From Endozoicomonas sp. OPT23 (GTDB lineage: Bacteria; Pseudomonadota; Gammaproteobacteria; Pseudomonadales; Endozoicomonadaceae), in contig NZ_PPFD01000006.1 of assembly GCF_009653635.1 (NCBI RefSeq), forward strand, positions 124,001 to 188,000: DNA of 64,000 nt, in the 5' to 3' direction. The notes beneath the pieces are model-generated. The model had not been told where the DNA came from. It ran no database searches and worked only from the letters and a program-made list of their open reading frames with translations. A program made the position numbers and the translations under genes. Positions 1 through 9,404 of this stretch are shown here, one piece after another. Position 1 is the first letter of the stretch. Every line of letters starts with the position of its first letter.

Positions 1-822
1 ATCTTTGATCTGATCAGCCTCCAGTAATTCTCGAAATTCACTTAATTTCAAAAACTTTGCCCTATAGGATCCTGATATTAAAATACCGAGTAAATCCAGC
101 TGATGCTCTCCTCTGATAAACAGGCCTCCACCACTGTCTCCATGCTGCGAACATCGAGAGTTTTGATAATTAATTATTATTTCTGACTGATCGCTTGTAT
201 CAAAATCGGTAGACAATTGTTTCACTACCCTTCTCTCATTTCCCTGAGAATGAAGTACTTCAATGGGTCCATAGCCGACAGAAAATAAGCTTTTTTCTTC
301 TTCAGCCTGCCTGATACGAGCTGAAACTTCATCCCAGGGTTGCTTCATAACCGGTATTGACGGAGGGATGTCGACACTTTCAGCCAGGAGAAGAACAGCA
401 AAGTCATCTTTATCGTTAATTACACGCTGGAGATTGAAAGGAGTCGTTGTCACAACATTAACTCGCATTGCATCGGAATGTTTGGTAAAAACAGCGTACC
501 TAACAGCAACGGTAAACGCTTCAACTTCATAAGGCCGAAACATCAAATCAGGAAGTCTTATGCTGTCCCAGTCTACTGTTTTCCCTCTGTACTGGTCATT
601 CGTAATTCGCATGTAGTCTCCCAGACAATGAGCCGCTGTAATTGCTACACGGGGAGAAATCAATACAGCAGAACATGACTGGTAGTTGCCAAAAAATTTT
701 CCTACAGAATTGAACACTGGATCATCATAAACAAAGTCATCCAGTTTCAATTCATCAGCTACCAACGGGCTGGTAAAGAAAATTGGCAAGATAAACAGCA
801 ATCTCACAACAATCGACTTCAT
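1..822 (-). CDS. Secreted trypsin-like serine protease (C-terminus cut by window edge)
   Basis: Chymotrypsin-fold (S1) serine endopeptidase, probably exported. The reading frame runs from an ATG at 822 to the window edge without a stop, so the C-terminus is missing; 274 codons are visible. The first ~22 residues are a signal peptide (basic start, hydrophobic run ending near VADE). The catalytic His lies in TAAHC at about residue 65, a fitting Asp in DKDDFAVLLL, and the nucleophile Ser in GDSGGG. AAAGGT just upstream of the ATG is a reasonable ribosome binding site. The role could be digestion of host or environmental protein; the substrate cannot be read from the sequence. The family call is firm because all three parts of the triad are in place. 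Confidence 0.88.
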   Translation of the reverse strand, partial: MKSIVVRLLFILPIFFTSPLVADELKLDDFVYDDPVFNSVGKFFGNYQSCSAVLISPRVAITAAHCLGDYMRITNDQYRGKTVDWDSIRLPDLMFRPYEVEAFTVAVRYAVFTKHSDAMRVNVVTTTPFNLQRVINDKDDFAVLLLAESVDIPPSIPVMKQPWDEVSARIRQAEEEKSLFSVGYGPIEVLHSQGNERRVVKQLSTDFDTSDQSEIIINYQNSRCSQHGDSGGGLFIRGEHQLDLLGILISGSYRAKFLKLSEFRELLEADQIKD

Positions 823-1128
823 ACCTTTCCCCAGTTTTATTTTATTTGCGTGGAGCATAGTTGATGAATGAAAAAGTAAATAATTTTCACTATTATTCTT
901 TGAATTTTTTAATTGGACGAACGTTCTAAAGGCGTGATCAATATTTCAGTACAAATGCAGAGTGCTTACAGCTAGACGTAAATGTGAAGTGTTATAGAAA
1001 TACTAAGTAGCGGGAGAATAGGAATAGAGGCTCGTGAGGAACTTCTATTCCGTAACAGAGTTGGCACTGGAAAGAAAAAACGGGAAGATCTTTCCTGGAT
1101 CATTCCCGTTTCTTTACCGTTTCAGGAA
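823..1128. other. Intergenic region between the protease and htpG
   Basis: About 300 bases with no convincing gene. It must hold the protease promoter. A small hairpin with 8-bp arms (GGAATAGA / TCTATTCC, 1021-1051) and the htpG terminator (listed separately) are the only structures I see. Confidence 0.5.
1075..1108 (-). terminator. Rho-independent terminator of htpG
   Basis: Read on the minus strand, a stem with CGGGAA/TTCCCG arms (1081-1108) is followed by six T, about 20 bases past the htpG stop codon. Confidence 0.75.
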
Positions 1129-3051
1129 TTAACCTGCCATTTCCAGCAGCAGCTTGTTCAGACGCTGAACATAGGAAGCCGGATCATCCAGCTGACCACC
1201 AGCGGCCAGGTTAGCCTGATCGAATACCACACGGGTCAGGTCAGAAAAACGATCTTCGTCCGCTTCTTTATCCAGACGTGCAACGAGTGGGTGCTCAGGG
1301 TTGATCTCAAAGATAGGCTTGGCTTCAGGCATTGCCTGACCAGCTGCTTCCATGATCTTGCGCATCTGTGCGCCCATATCATGTTCACCAACCACGACAC
1401 AGGCTGGAGAATCAGTCAGACGGTGAGTTACACGAACGTCGTCCACTTCTTCAGTCAACACATCCTTGATGCGCTTAAGCAGGTCTTCTTTCTCTTTCGC
1501 GCTTTCTTCCAGAGCCTTCTTGTCTTCTTCGTCGTCCAGTTTACCCAGATCCAGATCACCACGGGCGATGTCAGCGAACTGCTTGCCATCGAATTCGTTC
1601 AGGTGAGACATCAGCCATTCGTCAACGCGATCGGACAGCAGCAGAACTTCAACACCTTTCTTTCTGAAGACTTCCAGGTGCGGACTGTTGGCAGCAGCAT
1701 TGTGAGTTTCGGCGGTGATATAGAAGATCTTGTCCTGACCTTCCTTCATGCGGGAAACATAGCCTTCCAGAGTCTGAACCTGATCAGCACCAGCAGCTTC
1801 AGTGGTCGCAAAACGCAGTAGCTTGGCTACCTTTTCACGGTTAGCAAAGTCTTCAGCCGGGCCTTCTTTCAGAACCTGACCAAACTCCTTCCAGAATTCG
1901 GCGTACTTGTCTTCTTCCTTCTTGGCCATCTTTTCCAGCATATCCAGCACACGCTTGGTCAGCGCAGATTTCATGCTGTCAACGGCTGGGTCTTTCTGCA
2001 GAATTTCACGGGATACGTTCAGGGACAGATCGTTGGAATCCACCACACCCTTGATAAAGCGCAGGTACATTGGCAGAAATTCATCGGCCTGATCCATGAT
2101 GAAGACGCGCTGAACGTAAAGCTTCAGGCCTTTCTGCATATCACGGTTGTACAGGTCGAAAGGCGCCTTGGCAGGAATAAACAGCAGACTGTTGTATTCC
2201 AGCTTACCTTCTACACGGTTGTGACTCCACTTCATTGGATCGGCGAAGTCGTGACTGATGTGCTTGTAGAACTCAGTGTACTCTTCGTCACTGATTTCAG
2301 AACGGGAACGGGTCCATAGAGCCTTTGCGGTATTAACGGTTTCCCATTCAGGAGCCTGCTCTTCTTTTTTCTCTTCGCCTTCTTCATCCATAGAAGGAGT
2401 CGCTTCCTTCAACATCAGGATTGGCATGGAGATATGGTCAGAGTACTTGCGGATGATGTTACGCAGACGCCAGCCGTCAGCAAATTCCAGCGCATCTTCT
2501 TTCAGGTGCAGAATGATGCTGGTACCACGGCTTTCTTTTTCGATGTTTTCAATGGTGAATTCACCGGATCCTTCAGATACCCAGCGAACGGCTTCTTCAG
2601 CAGGAGCACCAGCCTTGCGTGTTTCAACAGCTACATTGTCTGCAACGATGAAAGCAGAGTAGAAACCAACACCGAACTGACCGATCAGGTGAGAGTCTTT
2701 CTTCTCATCACCGGACATGTTCTTCAGGAAATCAGCGGTTCCGGATTTGGCAATGGTACCCAGATGAGCAATGACATCTTCACGGTTCATACCAATGCCG
2801 TTATCGGCGATGGTGATGGTCTTGGCTTCTTTATCAAAGCTGATGCGAATATCCAGATTCGGATCATCCTGCATCAGGCTGTCATTGTGCAGAGCTTCAA
2901 AGCGAAGTTTGTCAGCAGCGTCGGACGCATTTGAGACCAACTCACGCAGAAAGATTTCACGGTTGGAGTACAGGGAGTGAATCATCAGGTTCAGAAGCTG
3001 CTTTACTTCTGTTTGAAAACCCATGGTTTCTTTCTTGGCTTCGACAGTCAT
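1129..3051 (-). CDS. htpG: Molecular chaperone HtpG (bacterial Hsp90)
   Basis: Cytosolic ATP-dependent Hsp90 chaperone that helps fold and remodel client proteins, chiefly under heat and oxidative stress. The N-terminal GHKL ATPase motifs are intact: ELVSNASDA (about residues 37-45), DNGIGM (83-88) and the lid motif GQFGVGF (124-130). The 640-residue length is typical. A longer frame begins at a TTG at 3069, but I chose the ATG at 3051 because AGAGGG lies just upstream and the protein then starts MTVEAKKE, like other HtpG proteins. It stands alone, with a sigma32-type promoter upstream and a terminator downstream, so it is probably a single-gene heat-shock unit. Confidence 0.97.
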   Translation of the reverse strand: MTVEAKKETMGFQTEVKQLLNLMIHSLYSNREIFLRELVSNASDAADKLRFEALHNDSLMQDDPNLDIRISFDKEAKTITIADNGIGMNREDVIAHLGTIAKSGTADFLKNMSGDEKKDSHLIGQFGVGFYSAFIVADNVAVETRKAGAPAEEAVRWVSEGSGEFTIENIEKESRGTSIILHLKEDALEFADGWRLRNIIRKYSDHISMPILMLKEATPSMDEEGEEKKEEQAPEWETVNTAKALWTRSRSEISDEEYTEFYKHISHDFADPMKWSHNRVEGKLEYNSLLFIPAKAPFDLYNRDMQKGLKLYVQRVFIMDQADEFLPMYLRFIKGVVDSNDLSLNVSREILQKDPAVDSMKSALTKRVLDMLEKMAKKEEDKYAEFWKEFGQVLKEGPAEDFANREKVAKLLRFATTEAAGADQVQTLEGYVSRMKEGQDKIFYITAETHNAAANSPHLEVFRKKGVEVLLLSDRVDEWLMSHLNEFDGKQFADIARGDLDLGKLDDEEDKKALEESAKEKEDLLKRIKDVLTEEVDDVRVTHRLTDSPACVVVGEHDMGAQMRKIMEAAGQAMPEAKPIFEINPEHPLVARLDKEADEDRFSDLTRVVFDQANLAAGGQLDDPASYVQRLNKLLLEMAG

Positions 3052-3096
3052 CGGACCCTCTTTGTTCAATTAGCGATTATTTGCCTATGAACAACA

Positions 3097-3124
3097 ATAT
3101 GGGGCTGCCAAAATTGCTTTCAAG
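3097..3124 (-). promoter_or_regulatory. Heat-shock (sigma32) promoter of htpG
   Basis: On the minus strand CTTGAAA (3124-3118) and CCCCATAT (3104-3097) are separated by 13 bases and lie about 46 bases upstream of the htpG start. Both boxes match the established RpoH consensus (CTTGAA, 13-17 bases, CCCCATNT). Confidence 0.85.
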
Positions 3125-3182
3125 GGGTAGAAATTAAATTTTTTCTACCTTTCATGCGTTTACCTGCCTCTGAGAACCAGTT

Positions 3183-3899
3183 TTAGTTAACGTGTTTTTC
3201 GCTCTGTTCCAGTGCGTGCAGCACCGAAGAGTGGAACTCTCGTCTGTATAGAACCATAACAACCGCCATGGTTGTGAACATAAACAGACCGGGGTGAATA
3301 AACCAGGCCAGGGTTGCCAGCGAGAAATAGTAACCTCTCAACCCATAGTTAAAATGATTCGCTGCCAGAGTCATTATATGGCCGCTCTTATCAGCGAAAG
3401 CCTTCTGCTCACTCTTCTTTCCGCTGATGTCCTGCATCAATGGCGCACTGCCAACCAGAACACAGGTGAAGTTATACAGCCTGAGACTCCAGGTGAACTC
3501 AAAGAAGGTATAAACAAAGATCACCAGCATCACCAAAACCTTCAGTTCCCATAATTCACGAGTATTGGTGCTGACAAAAGGCATGGTTGATAGAACGCCC
3601 ACCGCCTCTTCCGAAGCAGCAATGCCGGTGATCAGCCCCGCCATAACCAGTATGCTGGTTGAAGCAAAAAAGCTGACAGAAGCTCGAAGACTGAAGATCA
3701 GGCTGGCATCAGCAATACGGTTATCTCTGCCCAGCAGGCGATACATCCAGTCCCGACGATAAAGAGCGAGACTGCCTGCAAGGCAGGGGCGGGATTTACC
3801 GGCATGGTAAGAAAACGTGGTGTAACCCAGCCAAAGTACAATCAGGTTGGACAGTGCTAGCCAGTCAAACAGGGAAACCACTCCGGTTAGCTCGTTCAT
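3183..3899 (-). CDS. DUF599 family membrane protein
   Basis: Inner-membrane protein of the uncharacterised DUF599 family, with four or so hydrophobic segments: near residues 8-26, two long segments in the middle (around FFASTSILVMAGLITG and LVMLVIFVYTFFEF), and one near the C-terminus (FIHPGLFMFTTMAVVMVL). An open frame extends upstream to 4031, but the ATG at 3899 has GGGAG and TGGAG upstream and gives the usual N-terminus that begins just before the first membrane segment. No enzymatic motif is visible and the function is unknown. It is transcribed toward htpG and is divergent from the small membrane protein at 4151. Confidence 0.8.
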   Translation of the reverse strand: MNELTGVVSLFDWLALSNLIVLWLGYTTFSYHAGKSRPCLAGSLALYRRDWMYRLLGRDNRIADASLIFSLRASVSFFASTSILVMAGLITGIAASEEAVGVLSTMPFVSTNTRELWELKVLVMLVIFVYTFFEFTWSLRLYNFTCVLVGSAPLMQDISGKKSEQKAFADKSGHIMTLAANHFNYGLRGYYFSLATLAWFIHPGLFMFTTMAVVMVLYRREFHSSVLHALEQSEKHVN

Positions 3900-4150
3900 C
3901 TCCACAACTCCCTGATATTTCGGTATTGAACCGAATTTATTATCAATGACAAGCTCTGCCCCCTTTATTATCATTAGCAACCAGTGTCGGCTGAATCCAA
4001 GGCGATTAAACGCTGCCAACCTTAGCTGCAAATACTATTCCAGACTATGCAGATTCGAGCATTACAGCAACTGTTCTGGTCAGGTTTTTCATCGTATGAC
4101 GATTTCAACAGGTTTCAGGGTTCACAAGAAGTCCTGAAACAGGAGACTCA

Positions 4151-4558
4151 ATGACAAGTACTCAATATATGATGGGCTGGGCAGTGTATCTGGCTGGTGC
4201 AACAGGCTGCCTGCTGGCTTTAATCCTTATCACGCGTAATTTTGGTGCAAGAGTTCGTCGCAGCCTCTGGCTGGTGACAGCTGCCCTGCTCTATACGCCA
4301 TGGTTTCTGGCACAAGGTTCTACATTGTTTACGCCGGCACTGCTGACGTCACTGTTTGATTTTCTGTCTGACGGTCAGGAAGCGGCAACCAGAGCCGGCC
4401 TGCCTGTATTGATTACATCCTCCGCCGCTCTGTTTCTCGGAATTATTCTGCCCGTGAGGAAACAGATCGCCAAGGCAGAAAAGAAAGCCGAACCAGAGGT
4501 GAAAAAGAAACCCCGGCCTAAATCTGCAGGCGGAAGCCGTAAAGAACCCAGCGTATAA
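4151..4558 (+). CDS. Small membrane protein with a basic C-terminal tail
   Basis: 135-residue protein not recognised beyond its architecture. Three predicted membrane segments (about residues 8-27, 36-54 and 84-102) are followed by a strongly basic, Lys/Pro-rich tail (about residues 103-135), probably cytoplasmic and disordered. CAGGAG precedes the ATG at good spacing. It is followed after 32 bases by the yafJ-like gene on the same strand, so the two may be co-transcribed. No function is proposed. Confidence 0.7.
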   Translation: MTSTQYMMGWAVYLAGATGCLLALILITRNFGARVRRSLWLVTAALLYTPWFLAQGSTLFTPALLTSLFDFLSDGQEAATRAGLPVLITSSAALFLGIILPVRKQIAKAEKKAEPEVKKKPRPKSAGGSRKEPSV

Positions 4559-4590
4559 TCTACTTATGATGTGAGTGATGGAAGTGTTTC

Positions 4591-5370
4591 ATGTGTGAAT
4601 TACTTGGCATGAGTGCCAATACACCCACCGATATCTGCTTCAGCTTTAGTGGTCTGATGCAGAGAGGTGGCAAGACAGGTCCCCACAGTGATGGTTGGGG
4701 TATAGCTTTCTATGAAGGTGCTGGTGTTCGAGAGTTTCGTGACCCTTACCCCAGCTGCAACTCCGAGATTGCGAAACTGGTCAGAAATTATCCAATCAAA
4801 AGCGATATCGTTATCAGCCATATTCGTCAGGCTAATGCCGGACGTGTTTGTCTTGAGAATACCCATCCTTTTACCCGCGAGCTCTGGGGCAGAAACTGGA
4901 CCTTTGCTCATAATGGTCAGTTAAAAGGTATCAAGAAGTACCCGCTGGAACATTATCTGCCAGTAGGAACCACAGACAGTGAATACGCTTTTTGCTGGAT
5001 GATGGGACAGATTCGCAGTCGCTTTCCTAAACCGCCGGCACGGCCAGCTACGGTTCAGCGTTTTATAAATGGTCTTGCCATTGAAATGCAGAAGCTTGGC
5101 GTATTTAACCTGCTTTTAACAGATTCAAAGTATCTTTATTGTTTCTGTACCACCAAGCTGAGTTGGATTACTCGAAAAGCGCCCTTTGATCAGGCGGTAT
5201 TGAAGGATGACTCGGTTACGGTGGACTTCAAGCAAGTGACAACAGATAAAGACATAGTGACTGTGGTTGCTACCGACCCTCTCACCACCAATGAAGATTG
5301 GCATATCATGGAATCAGGTGAGTTTATTGTCTTTAAAGATGGTGAGGTAGTTTTCAGGCAGGAACCTTGA
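4591..5370 (+). CDS. yafJ: Class II glutamine amidotransferase, YafJ family
   Basis: Ntn-hydrolase glutaminase domain protein. After removal of Met1, Cys2 (MCELLGMS) would be the N-terminal nucleophile. Conserved blocks include the DGWGI stretch, the SHIRQAN stretch and [21 protein letters not shown]. The sequence resembles E. coli YafJ along its whole length (259 versus about 255 residues as I remember it). No synthase partner domain is attached, so the acceptor of the ammonia is unknown. GGAAG precedes the start. It probably forms a unit with the small membrane protein just upstream. The family is firm; the physiological reaction is unassigned. Confidence 0.92.
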   Translation: MCELLGMSANTPTDICFSFSGLMQRGGKTGPHSDGWGIAFYEGAGVREFRDPYPSCNSEIAKLVRNYPIKSDIVISHIRQANAGRVCLENTHPFTRELWGRNWTFAHNGQLKGIKKYPLEHYLPVGTTDSEYAFCWMMGQIRSRFPKPPARPATVQRFINGLAIEMQKLGVFNLLLTDSKYLYCFCTTKLSWITRKAPFDQAVLKDDSVTVDFKQVTTDKDIVTVVATDPLTTNEDWHIMESGEFIVFKDGEVVFRQEP

Positions 5371-5454
5371 TAGCCAGTTAACATTCCGGGTTCTGATCAG
5401 CAGGTAGCCAGAGATTATTCTGGCCACCGGTTTGAAAACAGTATTGCAATACGG

Positions 5455-6513
5455 TCAACCGGCCAGTTTTTTCCAATCAATTTCGTTACTGTTAATTCGT
5501 TCAGCCGCCATATAGTAGACTAACTGTTCTGCCTTCACTTCAGTGCAACCTGCCGGGTTCAAGATCAGATCATTCCCCGTCACACTGTCAGCCACGCCTA
5601 ATACGAGAGCTTCATGCTGCTGTTTCATGACTTCCAGTAAGCGACTGAATTGAGTACCAGTAAAGTCAGCCGGTATTTGTACGCTGAACTGGGTCGGGCC
5701 GATCATGGTATCCAGTAGTTGTTCCTGCACTCTGGACGAGCCCGGATCCTGTGCTGAACGAACCATCAACTCCATGGAGATACTGCTATGGCATTCGACC
5801 TGCGGACAATGGCTTTCCAGCAGCTCCGACATATGTTTCTGGTCAAACCAGGCGACAATGTGTGCCCCTTTTGCAACATTGGCAACGGTTAGACAACTGG
5901 ACAGGGTTTTGTCATCGGTAGAACGATAGATAATTACCCTGTCTGCATTGGCAACACCTGAACGTTCAAGTACATCGTTATTCGTCAGGTGTTCGCCTTG
6001 TACGAATAGCACCTGATCAGGAAACGGATTTTCCATCTCTTCACTGGCACAGAGTACTACCTTGCGATCCTGACGACGGGCGTCGCCATAGATAAGGCTG
6101 ATCATTCGTGGTGTATGTTCCTGGTGCCAGCCCAGAATAACGATGTGATGTTTCAGATCAGAAAAGTCACCTTTGCCACGCATATTTTTTCTCCATACCT
6201 CTACCAGTCCCGTCGACATTTTACCCAGAATACCTGCGAATATAACAACAGCTCCAGGCATCAGCAGCAGAGATGCAATCCAGCGCCCACCGGACGTTAC
6301 CGGACTATGATCACCATAACCGACAGTTGTCGCTGTAGTAATAAAATAATAAAACCAGATGTCCGGTTTGATCAGCTCCTGCTCACCTGAAAACCACATC
6401 ATTACCCATGAAAACGAAAACAGAGAAATGATCAGCAGTATCAGAGCCAGCCAGCTGAGTTTCAGCAGATGACGGTTTATATAGCGAAGGGTTGTCCTTA
6501 TCAGATCCACCAT
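5455..6513 (-). CDS. Two-TM potassium channel with cytoplasmic RCK (TrkA-N) domain
   Basis: Inner-membrane K+ channel subunit, presumably tetrameric. The first transmembrane helix is at about residues 17-40. A pore helix leads into the selectivity filter TVGYGD (63-68), and the second helix is at about 77-100. From about residue 120 there is a Rossmann-type RCK domain (starting HHIVILGWHQEHTPR) that normally gates the channel through nucleotide or ion binding. The 352-residue length suits a KcsA-like pore plus one RCK unit. It has only two membrane helices, so it lacks the voltage-sensor segments of Kch-type six-helix channels. It stands alone, convergent with yafJ. Confidence 0.9.
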   Translation of the reverse strand: MVDLIRTTLRYINRHLLKLSWLALILLIISLFSFSWVMMWFSGEQELIKPDIWFYYFITTATTVGYGDHSPVTSGGRWIASLLLMPGAVVIFAGILGKMSTGLVEVWRKNMRGKGDFSDLKHHIVILGWHQEHTPRMISLIYGDARRQDRKVVLCASEEMENPFPDQVLFVQGEHLTNNDVLERSGVANADRVIIYRSTDDKTLSSCLTVANVAKGAHIVAWFDQKHMSELLESHCPQVECHSSISMELMVRSAQDPGSSRVQEQLLDTMIGPTQFSVQIPADFTGTQFSRLLEVMKQQHEALVLGVADSVTGNDLILNPAGCTEVKAEQLVYYMAAERINSNEIDWKKLAG

Positions 6514-6642
6514 GGCTTCAACAAGAACCTGTAATTGTTATCAAAGAGGGTAATGCTACCAGAGTTGGAAATTTGATGAGTATTTTTTTAAACCGAGTCT
6601 ATTTGAAAGTTGAGACATTCCATGCAGTAGCGAAAGAAGAAA

Positions 6643-6674
6643 CCTGACTTTGTGACGAGTTATTCAAAGTCAGG
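6643..6674 (-). terminator. Terminator of the qmcA-nfeD operon
   Basis: Ten-base perfect arms (CCTGACTTTG / CAAAGTCAGG) with a 12-base loop, followed on the minus strand by a T-rich stretch, 24 bases past the nfeD stop. Confidence 0.65.
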
Positions 6675-6697
6675 GGATTCAGTATCAGGCAGCTTGT

Positions 6698-7144
6698 TTA
6701 GCAGGACTCAATTTTCAGAATCATACCTTCATAGCCAACGATTTTTACCCGGCTACCTTTCTCATAGGACTGCTCGGCATCGACTTTCCAAAGTGTATCA
6801 CCGACCTGAACCCTTCCCAGGCCAGGTAACAGCTCTTCTTCAAGCACAACAGCACGACCAACTAATTGTGCCGCGCGCTGGTTGAGTTCATGGTGATCTG
6901 TCTTTTCATTTACTCTGCGAAACAGCTTCCAGTACGCAAGAGTGAAAACAAGACTGCCAACACCAAACCAGATCATTTGCGATGCCCAGTCAAGAGAAGG
7001 CATCATCCAGGTCATCAGAGCTAGTAGAAGAGCTGCGGCGGCACTGCCCAACAGAAAACCGCCAGCACCCAATGCTTCCATTGCCAGCATCAGAAAGCAG
7101 AACACCAGCCAGTGCCAGGGTTGCAGTGATTGTAAAAAATCCAT
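6698..7144 (-). CDS. NfeD family protein (YbbJ-like), partner of the SPFH protein
   Basis: 148-residue inner-membrane protein with hydrophobic segments at about 12-30, 33-47 and 57-73, then a C-terminal OB-fold-like beta domain (about 90-148) typical of short NfeD proteins. NfeD proteins are usually encoded next to an SPFH/stomatin gene and are thought to work with it in membrane microdomains. Here the stop of qmcA is 18 bases upstream, which supports one operon, as in E. coli ybbK-ybbJ. No protease domain is present, so this is the short form. Confidence 0.88.
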   Translation of the reverse strand: MDFLQSLQPWHWLVFCFLMLAMEALGAGGFLLGSAAAALLLALMTWMMPSLDWASQMIWFGVGSLVFTLAYWKLFRRVNEKTDHHELNQRAAQLVGRAVVLEEELLPGLGRVQVGDTLWKVDAEQSYEKGSRVKIVGYEGMILKIESC

Positions 7145-7162
7145 TCTTTATCAAACCCTCTC

Positions 7163-8083
7163 TTATTGAGGCGTTTTCATTTCACCAACCAGCTCTTTGA
7201 TACCAGCCAGTGATCCAATCACGCTACTTGCTTCCAAAGGCATCATGATGACCTTACTGTTGTCTGCAGCCGCAACACTTTGTAAGGCATCGACGTATTT
7301 TTGAGCAACAAAGTAATTAATCGCTCTTGAGTCACCACTGCTGATTGCCTGGGAAACCACTTCGGTGGCACGAGCCTCTGCTTCTGCCAAGCGTTCACGA
7401 GCTTCAGCTTCACGTTTTGCAGCTTCCAGCTGCCCTTCCGCTTTCAGAATCTGAGCCTGCTTCTCACCTTCAGCAACCTTGACTGCGGCTTCTCTGGCGC
7501 CTTCAGCTTCCAGGATCTGGGCTCGTTTTTCACGTTCTGCTTTCATCTGGCGAGCCATCGAATCAACCAGGTCCTGCGGTGGAGCAATATCACGGATTTC
7601 GATGCGCGTGACTTTTACGCCCCATGGATCAGTCGCCTCATCAACCTTAGCCAGCAGTAAAGTGTTGATACGGTCACGGTTAGACAACATCTCATCCAGT
7701 TCCATGGAGCCCAGAACCGCACGAATATTGGTCATCACCAGATTCTGCATTGCACGATACAGGTCGTTTACCTCATAGGAAGCTTTGACGGCATCTTGAA
7801 CCTGATAAAAACAAACGGCATCGGTCGTTACCTGAGCATTGTCACTGGAGATAATTTCCTGAGGTGAAATATCCAGAACCTGCTCCATCATATTGAGTTT
7901 CTTACCAATTCCATCGATCATTGGAATAATGACGTGCAGACCAGGGCTTAATGTACGAGTGTACTTTCCGAAACGTTCGACCGTGTAATGATAGCCCTGC
8001 GGTATCATACGAACACCGGTTGCAATCAGGACAGCAATCAGTAGCACGAAGGCCAATGCTGTAAATTCAAATCCCACGACCAT
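7163..8083 (-). CDS. qmcA: SPFH/Band 7 (stomatin-like) membrane protein QmcA
   Basis: Membrane-anchored scaffold protein of the prohibitin/stomatin superfamily. One N-terminal membrane helix (about residues 5-25) is followed by the Band 7 domain (starting [21 protein letters not shown]) and a long Ala/Glu-rich coiled coil (around [20 protein letters not shown]) that drives oligomerisation. The frame is open up to 8200, but the ATG at 8083 has AAGGAGT upstream and places the helix at the N-terminus, so I use it. It is transcribed with the NfeD-like gene downstream. The family member best known to me is E. coli QmcA (YbbK), a FtsH-associated protein; whether that interaction holds here is an inference. 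Confidence 0.92.
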   Translation of the reverse strand: MVVGFEFTALAFVLLIAVLIATGVRMIPQGYHYTVERFGKYTRTLSPGLHVIIPMIDGIGKKLNMMEQVLDISPQEIISSDNAQVTTDAVCFYQVQDAVKASYEVNDLYRAMQNLVMTNIRAVLGSMELDEMLSNRDRINTLLLAKVDEATDPWGVKVTRIEIRDIAPPQDLVDSMARQMKAEREKRAQILEAEGAREAAVKVAEGEKQAQILKAEGQLEAAKREAEARERLAEAEARATEVVSQAISSGDSRAINYFVAQKYVDALQSVAAADNSKVIMMPLEASSVIGSLAGIKELVGEMKTPQ

Positions 8084-8156
8084 GACTCCTTGAAAGTTTT
8101 CTTCTGAGTCAATGAGTGTGACAGATATTATTTGCCCTGTCCTGACCATAAGACAC

Positions 8157-8191
8157 AAAAAACGCCTGAGCCGATTGAGCTCAGGCGTTTT
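8157..8191 (-). terminator. Strong terminator downstream of cysK
   Basis: Perfect stem ACGCCTGAGC / GCTCAGGCGT followed on the minus strand by six T, 22 bases after the cysK stop. It separates cysK from qmcA. Confidence 0.9.
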
Positions 8192-8212
8192 CATTAACAT
8201 TCAGTTTTGGAT

Positions 8213-9184
8213 CTACTGGACGTTTTCAGCATCACTGAACACACCTTCAAACAGTGGTGTACTCAGATAACGTTCACCAGAATCAGGCAGAACGACAACG
8301 ATATTCTTTCCTCTATTGGCAGTCTGTTCCGCAACACGAATAGCCGCAGCGACTGCCGCACCTCCGGAAATTCCCGCTAGAATACCTTCCTGTTTCATCA
8401 GCTTGTGCGCTGTTTCAATCGCGTCTTCATTGGAAACCTGTTCAACCTGATCAACCAGGGTCAGGTCTAGGTTGCCCGGAATAAAGCCGGCACCAATGCC
8501 CTGAATTTTGTGAGGCGCAGGCTTTACCTCTTCACCAGCGATGGTCTGGCTGATAACAGGCGAAGCTTCTGGTTCAACCGCTACCGAAGTAATGGCCTTA
8601 CCCTGAATTTTTTTGAAGTAACGAGATACACCACTGATGGTTCCGCCTGTGCCAACACCCGCAACAAATACATCAACATTGCCGTCGGTAGCGTTCCAGA
8701 TTTCCGGACCAGTAGTCTCTTCATGAATTCTTGGGTTAGCCGGATTTTCAAACTGCTGAAGCAGTAAATACTTTTGTGGTTCAGCTTCTGCCAGTTCTTT
8801 CGCTTTGGCAATAGCACCAGGCATACCTTTAGCCGGTTCAGTCAGAATCAGTTTCGCGCCCAGAGCTTTCAAAACCTTGCGACGTTCAAGACTCATGGAA
8901 GCAGGCATAGTCAGTGTCAGAGGAATGCCTTTGGATGCAGCAACGAAAGCCAGTGCGATACCTGTATTACCACTGGTTGGCTCGATCAGTTCTACGCCTT
9001 CTTTCAACTTGCCTGATGCTTCGGCATCCCAGATCATACTAGCACCGATACGGCATTTAACACTGTTGGCAGGGTTACGGGATTCCATTTTGACAAAAAT
9101 ATTATGTTCACCTGCAAGACGGTTCAGTTTAACCAGTGGCGTATTGCCAATGGATTGCGAATTATCCTGAAAGATTGCGGTCAT
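8213..9184 (-). CDS. cysK: Cysteine synthase A (O-acetylserine sulfhydrylase)
   Basis: Cytosolic PLP enzyme that makes L-cysteine from O-acetylserine and sulfide, the last step of sulfate assimilation. The PLP lysine is in NSVKCR (Lys43). The substrate loop TSGNTG (about residue 70) and the phosphate-binding loop GTGGTISG (about 178) are intact. The 323-residue length is normal for CysK. AAGGACAG precedes the ATG. It stands alone, with its own terminator and a roughly 220-base upstream region in which a CysB site would be expected, but I could not define one confidently. Confidence 0.95.
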   Translation of the reverse strand: MTAIFQDNSQSIGNTPLVKLNRLAGEHNIFVKMESRNPANSVKCRIGASMIWDAEASGKLKEGVELIEPTSGNTGIALAFVAASKGIPLTLTMPASMSLERRKVLKALGAKLILTEPAKGMPGAIAKAKELAEAEPQKYLLLQQFENPANPRIHEETTGPEIWNATDGNVDVFVAGVGTGGTISGVSRYFKKIQGKAITSVAVEPEASPVISQTIAGEEVKPAPHKIQGIGAGFIPGNLDLTLVDQVEQVSNEDAIETAHKLMKQEGILAGISGGAAVAAAIRVAEQTANRGKNIVVVLPDSGERYLSTPLFEGVFSDAENVQ

Positions 9185-9339
9185 ATTTCTGTCCTTATAA
9201 AAGCTTTGAGTTGAGTATCAAACGATCTGGATTGTTGAGTTAAACTCTAAACAATTATTCATACCCGTAAAGGAACTTAATCTTATTTTTTTATACCTGA
9301 AAAGAATATAGGAAAGGATTGAGACTGAACTTGATGTGA

Positions 9340-9398
9340 ACTCTGATAGGAGTGCAGGTCAGAAGATAAGATTCTGGTCTGTATTCCTATCAGAGTTG
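9340..9398. repeat. 59-base long hairpin between the sugar dehydrogenase gene and cysK
   Basis: Perfect 13-base outer arms (AACTCTGATAGGA / TCCTATCAGAGTT) with further pairing inside (CAGAA / TTCTG). It lies 6 bases past the stop of the PQQ-type dehydrogenase and lacks a clear T-run, so it could be a terminator, an mRNA 3'-end stabiliser or a small mobile repeat. Confidence 0.6.
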
Positions 9399-9404
9399 AG
9401 CCAG

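Noticed and set aside
1291-1821. Long plus-strand open frame opposite htpG
   Set aside because: A shadow of the htpG codons with no start site or family features.
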